A stretch of 64,000 nucleotides of DNA from Providencia stuartii. GTDB taxonomy: Bacteria; Pseudomonadota; Gammaproteobacteria; Enterobacterales; Enterobacteriaceae. Below the pieces are notes generated by a model that was given only the letters and a program-made list of their open reading frames with translations, had not been told where the DNA came from and made no database searches. Made by a program: the position numbers and the translations under genes. The DNA lies in assembly GCA_900455155.1 (NCBI GenBank), contig UGUC01000002.1, positions 682,001 to 746,000 on the forward strand, written 5' to 3'. Positions 56,533 through 64,000 of the stretch are shown here, piece after piece. The first letter of the stretch is position 1, and the number at the start of each line of letters is the position of its first letter.

Positions 56533-58575
56533 TTAATTAGTTTCAGGAAAGGTTAATGTTGCCCCTGGCGCTTCTCTGCTTAAGTGAATGAAATTAAGAT
56601 GTTTTTCATATTGATCTAAAATATCACTGATCACCTGTTCTTTGGTGTAATCCATTAAATCATTGCTTTGTGTTCCCTCCCAAAGGAAAGTTTCTAGGCG
56701 ATAGTAATGGGATTTACCTGAACGTGCGCGGTAGGTAAAGGCGGGAACAGAGTAACGTTGCGGCCAAATTTGATAGATAAAGTTCTGTTCTTCCCCTAAA
56801 TCAACCACGAGCTCTAGGTGATTTAAACGCTCATCTTCGGCTGGGGGCAGAATATTAAATTCCACATTAGCGCCGCGTAGTGATAGCTCTTTTGCCACTT
56901 CTTGCATGGCAGGCGTACACACTAGATCCAACATACGTTGAGTGTAAGTGGTACCGGGGAAGTTCATCACACGGCCCAACCGCTGTTTCCAATTTAACTT
57001 ACCATTGCCATATAAAGGCGCTGGCGCATTGGTGGTGAGTGAACTGACGCGCCTGAAATCTTCGACTTTTAGCGATTTATACAGCCCCGCCATAATAAAA
57101 AAGATCACAAAACTAAAAGGTAACCCCATGATCACGGTCGTATTTTGTAGTGCGGCAACCCCATCGGTCATCAACATACCTAGGGTTAATAAACCAATCG
57201 CCACTGACCAGAAAATACGTAACCAGTTAGGCGCATCATTATTGATATCGCTTAGGTTTGAGGTGAAATTCCCGAGTACGAGTGACCCAGAATCCGCAGA
57301 GGTCACATAAAATAGTAGGCCAGTGATCGTTGCCACCGATGCGGTCAAACCAAACCCGGGATAGAGCTCTAGTAAGGAGTAAAAGCCTTTTTCAGGGGCG
57401 GCAAGCACCGTTTCTGCCAATTCTTTGTTGCCATGAATGATTTCGTATAAGGCGCTGTTACCAAAAATAGATAACCAAAGTAGGGTGAACACGAAAGGGA
57501 TAATCAGCGTGCCAATGACAAACTGGCGAATTGTCCGTCCACGGGAAATTCGTGCGAGGAATAAGCCCACAAACGGCGACCATGCAACCCACCAAGCCCA
57601 GAAAAATAGCGTCCAGCTATTCATCCAATCTGTTGGTCTATCAAAAGCAAAGCTGTTAAGCGTCATTCCCATAAAGCGATTAATGTAATCACCCACGTTA
57701 AGCACTAACGCATTGAGTAAAAATTCCGTATCACCAACAAACAAAATGAATAAAATCAACCCTAATGCGAGCAAAACATTCAGTTCGGATAAGATACGGA
57801 TCCCTTTATTAACCCCAGATGTGGCGGAAATAACGGCCATAATGACCGAAAGTAAAATCAGGCCACCTTGTACGCCAAGCCCTTGGGGGAGATCAAACAG
57901 GACTTTTAAACCATAGTTAAGCTGTACCACACCGATACCTAATGTGGTCGCAATACCAAAAATTGTACCAATAACGGCGGCAACATCGACAGTATGGCCG
58001 ATTGGCCCATAGATACGTTTACCAAAAATAGGGTAAAGGGCAGAGCGAATGGTTAAAGGCAAATTATATCGGTAACTAAAGTAACCGAGCGCAATCCCCA
58101 TCAGCGCATACATAGACCAGCCCGTCAGGCCATAGTGGAAGAGAGTCCACACCATCGACTGACGAGCTGCTTCTAATGTTTCCCCTTCGCCAGTGGGTGG
58201 CAGCATATATTGCGTGACAGGCTCGGCAACAGAGAAAAACATTAGGTCGATACCGATCCCTGCCGCAAACAGCATGGCAGACCAACTTAATACGCTAAAT
58301 TCAGGTTTTGATTGCTCCGGCCCTAATTTGATATTACCAAAGCGTGATGTCGCCACAAATATCACAAAGACAATATACAGCGTTGCGGCTAACAAGTAGT
58401 ACCAACCAAACGTTTTTGATACCCATCCGAGAGTTGCGACGATCCATTGGTTGGCGGTTTCTGTCATGAGTATGGTGAAAAATGAAAATGCTAGTATTAG
58501 ACCAGCAGAAGTGAAAAAAACCACAGAGTTTAATTTGTCTTTCTGCTGATTTTTTGGACTATTTTGAGTTGTCAT
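56533..58575 (-). CDS. betT: High-affinity choline transporter BetT (BCCT family)
   Basis: Proton-driven choline uptake at the inner membrane. 680 aa. Twelve hydrophobic segments; the BCCT choline-box region WTLFFWAWWVAWSPFVGLFL and ARISRGRTIRQFV are present, then a cytoplasmic C-terminal regulatory tail of about 180 residues typical of long BetT. ATG 58575 is preferred over the TTG at 58590; GGAAA precedes it. Divergent from betIBA. Confidence 0.95.
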   Translation of the reverse strand: MTTQNSPKNQQKDKLNSVVFFTSAGLILAFSFFTILMTETANQWIVATLGWVSKTFGWYYLLAATLYIVFVIFVATSRFGNIKLGPEQSKPEFSVLSWSAMLFAAGIGIDLMFFSVAEPVTQYMLPPTGEGETLEAARQSMVWTLFHYGLTGWSMYALMGIALGYFSYRYNLPLTIRSALYPIFGKRIYGPIGHTVDVAAVIGTIFGIATTLGIGVVQLNYGLKVLFDLPQGLGVQGGLILLSVIMAVISATSGVNKGIRILSELNVLLALGLILFILFVGDTEFLLNALVLNVGDYINRFMGMTLNSFAFDRPTDWMNSWTLFFWAWWVAWSPFVGLFLARISRGRTIRQFVIGTLIIPFVFTLLWLSIFGNSALYEIIHGNKELAETVLAAPEKGFYSLLELYPGFGLTASVATITGLLFYVTSADSGSLVLGNFTSNLSDINNDAPNWLRIFWSVAIGLLTLGMLMTDGVAALQNTTVIMGLPFSFVIFFIMAGLYKSLKVEDFRRVSSLTTNAPAPLYGNGKLNWKQRLGRVMNFPGTTYTQRMLDLVCTPAMQEVAKELSLRGANVEFNILPPAEDERLNHLELVVDLGEEQNFIYQIWPQRYSVPAFTYRARSGKSHYYRLETFLWEGTQSNDLMDYTKEQVISDILDQYEKHLNFIHLSREAPGATLTFPETN

Positions 58576-58720
58576 CGGCAGTTTCCACAATTTTATTTAT
58601 TCAAAAGTTAAAAGTTACATTCTTTGCTAATTAATTGAATTAATTGCAAAGAGTTGTTTTTTTACATCTATCTTTCTCCTAATTTTGTAAAACAATTGTG
58701 ATAAAATATAGTTAATATTG

Positions 58721-58734
58721 ATTGAATGTTCAAT
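58721..58734. promoter_or_regulatory. Probable BetI operator
   Basis: ATTGA-ATGT-TCAAT palindrome in the betT-betI gap, resembling the ATTGAAC...CAATCAAT sequence remembered from the E. coli bet intergenic region. BetI represses both directions in the absence of choline. Confidence 0.6.
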
Positions 58735-58786
58735 TAAAAAAAAGTTTAATAACAGGGTTCACTGTATTTTTTTGGGTCTAGAGGTT

Positions 58787-59383
58787 ATGCCGAAAATAGG
58801 AATGCAATCGATACGTAAGCAGCAGTTAATTCAAGCCACACTTGAAGTGATTAATGAAGTGGGCATGCAAGAGGCCAGTATCGCGTTAATTGCTCGAAAG
58901 GCGGGTGTATCAACAGGGATCATCAGCCATTACTTCCGCGATAAAAATGGTCTGTTAGAAGCCACCATGCGTCATATTCAGTACCAACTTGGGATCGCCG
59001 TGGCAATGCGTTTAAGAATGCTGAGTCATGCCCAACCTAAACAGCGCATTCAAGCCATCGTTGAAGGTAACTTTGATTCTTCGCAAATCAGTGAGGCGGC
59101 GATGAAAACATGGTTAGCCTTTTGGGCAAGTAGCATGCATCAACCGAATTTAAATCGGTTGCAGCAAGTGAATGATAGGCGATTGTATTCCAACCTAACG
59201 TATGAGTTTGCTCGAGTACTCGATAAGCACGCCGCGCGTATGGCCGCAAAAGGGCTGGCGGCGTTAATTGATGGGTTATGGTTACGTAGTGCATTGAGTA
59301 ATGAAGCTTTCCCATTACAGGATGCGTTGACCATCACGAATGAGTATATCGATATGCAGCTCAATCGGCCGCGGGATAGCTAA
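58787..59383 (+). CDS. betI: Choline-sensing TetR repressor BetI
   Basis: Represses bet genes; relieved by choline. 198 aa, family length. [43 protein letters not shown], and a C-terminal ligand domain with [23 protein letters not shown] 58787 is chosen since upstream codons lie in the operator region. Confidence 0.95.
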   Translation: MPKIGMQSIRKQQLIQATLEVINEVGMQEASIALIARKAGVSTGIISHYFRDKNGLLEATMRHIQYQLGIAVAMRLRMLSHAQPKQRIQAIVEGNFDSSQISEAAMKTWLAFWASSMHQPNLNRLQQVNDRRLYSNLTYEFARVLDKHAARMAAKGLAALIDGLWLRSALSNEAFPLQDALTITNEYIDMQLNRPRDS

Positions 59384-59417
59384 ACCAAAAGAAACGTTTT
59401 AATAGGAGGGAGATATT

Positions 59418-60897
59418 ATGCACGAACCACAATTACATAAACTTTATATTCATGGTGGTTATGTAGATAGCTCACAACCGGAATGTGGGCAGTTTGATGC
59501 AATTAACCCAGCGAACGGTGAAGTGATCGCTCGTTTACAATCGGCGACACATGAAGACATCGATTGGGCGGTGGAAAGTGCCAAACAAGGGCAAAAGATA
59601 TGGGCATCAATGACGGCAATAGAGCGTTCACGCATCTTACGTCGAGCAGTTGATATTTTACGTGAACGTAATGACGAGTTGGCTCAGTTAGAAACATTAG
59701 ATACTGGCAAGCCACTTTCAGAGACGCGTTATGTGGATATTGTGACGGGGGCGGATGTTCTCGAATACTACGCCGGTTTGATCCCCGCTTTAGAAGGCGA
59801 ACAGATCCCATTACGCGATAGTTCATTTGCCTATACGCGCCGTGAGCCGTTAGGTGTTGTCGCTGGTATCGGTGCTTGGAACTACCCTATCCAAATCGCA
59901 CTTTGGAAATCTGCTCCTGCTTTAGCCGCAGGTAATGCCATGATCTTTAAGCCAAGTGAAGTGACCTCATTGACCGCACTCAAATTAGCGGAAATTTACA
60001 CAGAAGCAGGGCTACCTGCCGGTGTGTTTAATGTGGTGACAGGAGGAGGCGCTGATGTGGGCCTATGGCTGACGGAGCATCCGGGCATTGCCAAAATTTC
60101 CTTCACAGGTGGCGTGCCTACAGGTAAAAAAGTGATGGCAAATGCCTCTGGGTCAACTCTAAAAGATGTCACGATGGAGTTGGGGGGGGAAATCACCACT
60201 GATTATTTTTGATGATGCAGATCTGGATAAGGCTGCTGATATTGCCATGATGGCTAATTTTTACAGTTCGGGGCAAGTTTGTACTAATGGTACGCGGGTC
60301 TTTGTTCCAGAACATTTAAAAACGCAATTCGAAGAGAAGATCCAACAACGTGTTGCACGTATCAAAATAGGCTCGCCTATTGATGATGAAACCAATTTTG
60401 GCCCGCTAGTGAGTTTTGCTCATATGGAAAATGTGTTGCGTTATATCGAAATTGGTAAACAACAAGGGGCGAAACTGCTTTGTGGAGGTGAACGCCTCAC
60501 AGAAGGTGAGTTTGCTCAAGGCGCGTATGTATTACCTACGGTATTTACCGACTGTTCTGATGATATGCAAATCACTCAAGAAGAGATTTTTGGCCCTGTG
60601 ATGAGCATTCTCAGTTACCAATCTGAAGATGAGGTGATTGAACGCGCGAATAACTCGCTATATGGCTTGGCAGCGGGGATCGTGACTTGTGATTTATCCC
60701 GCGCGCATCGTGTCATTCATCAATTAGAAGCCGGAATTTGTTGGATTAATACATGGGGTGAATCACCCGCGCAAATGCCTGTCGGGGGCTATAAGCACTC
60801 AGGGGTTGGCCGTGAAAATGGCTTAGTCACACTACAAAATTATACTCAAATCAAATCAATACAAGTCGAACTTGGGGAGTTTGCATCCGTATTTTAA
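59418..60897 (+). CDS. betB: Betaine aldehyde dehydrogenase BetB (frameshift in G8 run)
   Basis: NAD(P)-dependent oxidation of betaine aldehyde to glycine betaine. N-terminal [20 protein letters not shown]; catalytic Glu in VTMELGG; catalytic Cys in [24 protein letters not shown]. One extra G in the G8 run at 60182-60189 breaks [17 protein letters not shown]; corrected, it is 492 aa. A GGAGGGAG precedes the ATG. Confidence 0.94.
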
Positions 60898-60936
60898 TTT
60901 CTTATTTTTAATTTGACTGAAACAGAGGAGATAACA

Positions 60937-62604
60937 ATGGTCTATGACTACATTATTATCGGTGCTGGTTCAGCCGGTAACGTTCTTGCTACCCGCCTGA
61001 CAGAAGATTCTGATGTTACTGTGCTGCTCCTTGAAGCTGGAGGACCGGACTACAGGTTCGATTTTCGTACACAAATGCCAGCGGCATTAGCATATCCATT
61101 ACAAGGTCGACGCTATAATTGGGCCTATGAAACTGATCCTGAACCTTACATGAACAACCGCCGTATGGAGTGTGGGCGCGGAAAAGGGCTTGGGGGGTCA
61201 TCGCTGATCAATGGTATGTGTTATATCCGAGGTAACGCATTGGATTTTGACGGGTGGGCGCAAACTCCAGGTTTAGAAGACTGGAGTTACCTCAATTGTT
61301 TACCTTATTTTCGCAAAGCGGAAACGCGGGATATCGGTGCAAATGATTATCATGGTGGCGATGGTCCTGTCAGTGTGACTACGCCTAAAAATGGTAATAA
61401 CGTCTTGTTTCATGCCATGGTTGAAGCGGGGGTTCAGGCTGGCTATCTAAGAACAGATGACCTAAATGGTTATCAACAAGAGGGCTTTGGTCCAATGGAT
61501 AGAACGGTAACACCAAAAGGGCGTCGTGCGAGTACGGCTCGAGGTTATCTCGATCAGGCTAGAAAACGTAAAAATCTGACCATTATTACCCACGCCACTA
61601 CAGATGTTATTGAATTTGAATCGAAAAAAGCGGTTGGCGTGAAATTCTACCAAGGGAGCAGTAAAACTGCCGTGCATGCCAAAGCCCGTAAAGAGGTGCT
61701 TTTGTGTGCTGGCGCCATTGCTTCACCTCAAATATTGCAGCGTTCAGGTGTAGGGCCAGAAGATGTGCTCAAAGAGTTTAATATCCCCGCGGTGCATGTG
61801 TTGCCTGGGGTAGGGCAAAATTTGCAAGATCACCTTGAGATGTATTTGCAATATGAGTGTAAGCAGCCCGTTTCGCTCTATCCAGCATTAAAATGGTATA
61901 ACCAACCCGCTATCGGTGCGGAGTGGTTGTTTAAAGGAACGGGTATCGGTGCTAGTAACCAATTTGAGGCGGGCGGATTTATCAGGACAAGTGATAAGTT
62001 TGCATGGCCAAATATCCAGTTCCACTTTTTGCCTGTTGCAATTAATTACAACGGCAGTAATGCAGTAAATGTACATGGTTTCCAAGCTCACGTAGGCTCT
62101 ATGCGTTCGCCGAGTCGAGGGCGTGTGAGGATAAAGTCAACGGATCCTTACCAACACCCGAGTATTTTGTTTAATTACATGTCGAGTGAGCAGGATTGGG
62201 AAGAGTTCCGTGCCGCCATTCGCATTACCCGCGAAATTATGGCTCAGCCAGCATTAGACCCGTACCGAGGTGAGGAAATTAGCCCCGGTAAGCATGTTCA
62301 ATCAGACGACGAGCTTGATGCTTTTGTCCGCGAGCGCGCTGAAACGGCATTCCATCCTTGTGGCTCTTGTAAGATGGGATACGATGAAATGGCGGTCGTT
62401 GATGGTGCAGGTCGTGTACATGGCCTTGAAAATCTAAGAGTGATTGACGCTTCAATCATGCCTTTGATTATTACAGGTAACTTGAATGCAACGACAATTA
62501 TGATCGCCGAAAAGATGGCGGATAAAATCCGTGGGCGTGAACCCTTACCGGCAAGTCAGGCTGATTATTATGTTGCAGGGGATGCCCCTGTTCGCCAGCT
62601 ATAG
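60937..62604 (+). CDS. betA: Choline dehydrogenase BetA
   Basis: FAD-dependent GMC oxidoreductase converting choline to betaine aldehyde. 555 aa. ADP-binding [23 protein letters not shown] signatures [20 protein letters not shown] and [15 protein letters not shown], catalytic His in [12 protein letters not shown] 60937 follows GAGGAGAT. Last gene of betIBA. Confidence 0.96.
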   Translation: MVYDYIIIGAGSAGNVLATRLTEDSDVTVLLLEAGGPDYRFDFRTQMPAALAYPLQGRRYNWAYETDPEPYMNNRRMECGRGKGLGGSSLINGMCYIRGNALDFDGWAQTPGLEDWSYLNCLPYFRKAETRDIGANDYHGGDGPVSVTTPKNGNNVLFHAMVEAGVQAGYLRTDDLNGYQQEGFGPMDRTVTPKGRRASTARGYLDQARKRKNLTIITHATTDVIEFESKKAVGVKFYQGSSKTAVHAKARKEVLLCAGAIASPQILQRSGVGPEDVLKEFNIPAVHVLPGVGQNLQDHLEMYLQYECKQPVSLYPALKWYNQPAIGAEWLFKGTGIGASNQFEAGGFIRTSDKFAWPNIQFHFLPVAINYNGSNAVNVHGFQAHVGSMRSPSRGRVRIKSTDPYQHPSILFNYMSSEQDWEEFRAAIRITREIMAQPALDPYRGEEISPGKHVQSDDELDAFVRERAETAFHPCGSCKMGYDEMAVVDGAGRVHGLENLRVIDASIMPLIITGNLNATTIMIAEKMADKIRGREPLPASQADYYVAGDAPVRQL

Positions 62605-62620
62605 TTGCATTAATCTATCA

Positions 62621-62652
62621 ATGGCCCCAGCCAGCGAAGGGGTCATTTTTTC
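62621..62652 (+). terminator. betIBA terminator
   Basis: ATGGCCCC / GGGGTCAT stem (one wobble) followed by T6, 17 bases after betA. Confidence 0.8.
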
Positions 62653-62674
62653 GACCGACCAAAAAAAATCATCG

Positions 62675-62698
62675 AAAAAAGCCCTCAATAAAGAGGGC
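62675..62698 (-). terminator. cutA-side terminator
   Basis: On the minus strand GCCCTC-TTTATT-GAGGGC followed by T6. Confidence 0.75.
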
Positions 62699-62835
62699 AA
62701 ATAAAGCGAAAACGAGAACTTCTGTATAGCATTTATTTTTTACTTACCATAGCAGACCAGTTAGCGAATCCATCGGTAACGCCACGGAGAGTGGAATATT
62801 GAGAACAACCTCACTATTTAACACCATGATGACGC

Positions 62836-63183
62836 TTATTTGACTGATTTAACTAACCACGCCAAATATCCACTGTCGACCTGATCCAAATCGAGGCTAA
62901 TCAATTCAGGAGTTTCGTATGGGTGGATTTCCTTGATAGCAGAAAACAATTCAGCTTGGTTTTTATTAGTAGATTTAATGAGTAACAGTACCTCTTTATC
63001 TTGTGCGATCTCGTTCTTCCATTGATAAATGGAGGTTATCTCAGGCAGTAATGAAACACAGGCCGCCAAGCGTCTATCTAATAACTGTTGAGCAATCTTG
63101 ACCGCATTATTTTGGCTGTTTGTTGTACATAAAATAATGCAAGGTTGGTGCTCTTTATAACAATTTACATCATGCTTTATCAT
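62836..63183 (-). CDS. cutA: CutA-like divalent cation tolerance protein
   Basis: 115 aa. Trimeric ferredoxin-like fold protein; conserved LDRRLAACVSLLP, SIYQWKNEIAQDKEVLLLIK and EIHPYETPELISLDL. Role in metal tolerance is debated. Not next to its usual partner dsbD here. Confidence 0.93.
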   Translation of the reverse strand: MIKHDVNCYKEHQPCIILCTTNSQNNAVKIAQQLLDRRLAACVSLLPEITSIYQWKNEIAQDKEVLLLIKSTNKNQAELFSAIKEIHPYETPELISLDLDQVDSGYLAWLVKSVK

Positions 63184-63860
63184 CTATATTTCCTTAGAAT
63201 AGTTATCTAGTTCAGAGTGTCCATGATTAAGATTAGATTAAATAACCACAATATGTATGAAGTTTAATCAAGTGATAATTGTAATGTAGTGGTAAATAGT
63301 TTCCTACTAGACTATCTAATAAGATATAAGGTTATTAAAACATCTAAGTACATATTGATGAATAGCGTGTTATTTGTACATTTAACTCGAAATTTTTGAA
63401 TTTGTTATTTAATGCTATTTAGCAAAATTAAGATTATTTGTATGAATAATTCGATTCAGCCTGCATTTTTACCTATTGTAATATAAATAAATCATTGGGT
63501 TTTGTATATTGTTGATGTTTCAACGTCTATTTTAAATTAAATAAACAATGTTTTTTGTATGGTTAATTATTTAAGGCAATAAACGTGCTTTTTATATGAA
63601 TGTTATACATTGTCGTTGTCGTTTATAAAATAAAAGTTAATATTATGATGGTTCCTTGTTAAATACTATTAGTAAATTGTTGTAATTACTAATTACTCTT
63701 TGTTACTAAATTTAAATCGTTTTTTATATGTAAAAATAGCTATGTCAATGATAACGATCAATGTCTGCCAAAGATATTTAGTTAACATATTTGTAATGAT
63801 AAAAAATATATTGCTAAGAATTTTTTATTTCCATCTTAAAAACATGTATGGATGCCCGAT
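63184..63860. other. Long AT-rich intergenic region
   Basis: About 680 bases between divergent cutA and the permease gene. Strongly AT-rich; no supported frame or clear repeat. It should contain both promoters. Confidence 0.5.
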
Positions 63861-64000
63861 ATGAATAAACTGACCCCATTAAAACCTATACCTACATTGA
63901 TAGCAGTTGCAATCACACTTATTATTTGGTTCTTAATCCCTGTTCCCGAAGGTGTTAATCCCGATGCTTGGCATCTATTAGCACTCTTTGTTGGAACGAT
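63861..64000 (+). CDS. DASS-family anion permease, 3' end beyond window
   Basis: N-terminal 46 residues visible: NKLTPLKPIPTLIAVAITLI then IWFLIPVPEGVNPDAWHLLA and LFVGTI. This matches the first membrane helices of divalent anion:sodium symporters (CitT/TtdT-like), which carry tartrate, citrate or succinate. The substrate cannot be told from this part. Confidence 0.75.
   Translation, partial: MNKLTPLKPIPTLIAVAITLIIWFLIPVPEGVNPDAWHLLALFVGT

Overview
The window comes from an enterobacterium of the Morganellaceae, most likely Providencia or a close Proteus-like relative (inference). The reason is the layout: chemotaxis genes and nearly all flagellar genes lie in one contiguous locus in the order che, flhBA, flgNMA, flgB-L, fliR-F, fliE, fliTSD, fliC, fliA, as remembered for Proteus mirabilis.

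Region by region. 1-4134: end of a chemoreceptor gene, then cheR, cheB, cheY, cheZ. 4220-8322: a zinc-ribbon protein of unknown function (-), then flhB and flhA. 8363-9106: three tandem copies of a 248-bp unit in the place where flhE would be expected; each copy carries a 16-codon hydrophobic reading frame that changes almost only by synonymous or aromatic-for-aromatic substitutions. I read this as a candidate triplicated type I toxin-antitoxin locus. 9381-21575: flgN, flgM, flgA (-) and flgB to flgL (+). 21576-33095: a complete type I-F CRISPR-Cas locus (cas1, cas2-3, cas8f, cas5f, cas7f, cas6f) flanked by two leader-bearing arrays, with decayed repeats on both sides, a fragment matching the 3' end of tmRNA, and a decayed T6SS hcp gene. 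The whole block interrupts the flagellar locus between flgL and fliR. 33096-44616: fliR to fliF (-) and fliE (+). 44617-46861: accessory stretch with a repeat pair, an internally deleted IS200 and a short YadA-like adhesin. 46862-52086: def paralogue, fliT, fliS, fliD, fliC, fliA. 52239-54838: eda, kdgK and kdgR with a KdgR box. 55042-56348: a small secreted protein and a GH18-like protein. 56533-62604: betT and betIBA for choline uptake and glycine betaine synthesis. 62836-64000: cutA and the start of a DASS-type anion permease.

Class 3 flagellar genes are tied together by sequence-visible sigma-28 promoters (TAAA-N15-GCCGATAA type) before flgM, flgK, fliD and fliC, with fliA (sigma-28) and flgM (anti-sigma-28) both in the window.

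Data caveat: ten otherwise normal genes (flgE, flgH, flgI, cas2-3, fliI, fliF, the yadA-like gene, fliD, kdgK, betB) carry 16 single-base frameshifts, nearly all one extra base in a homopolymer run. Removing them restores full-length proteins, so these look like sequencing errors rather than real pseudogenes. Such genes are annotated here over their restored span.
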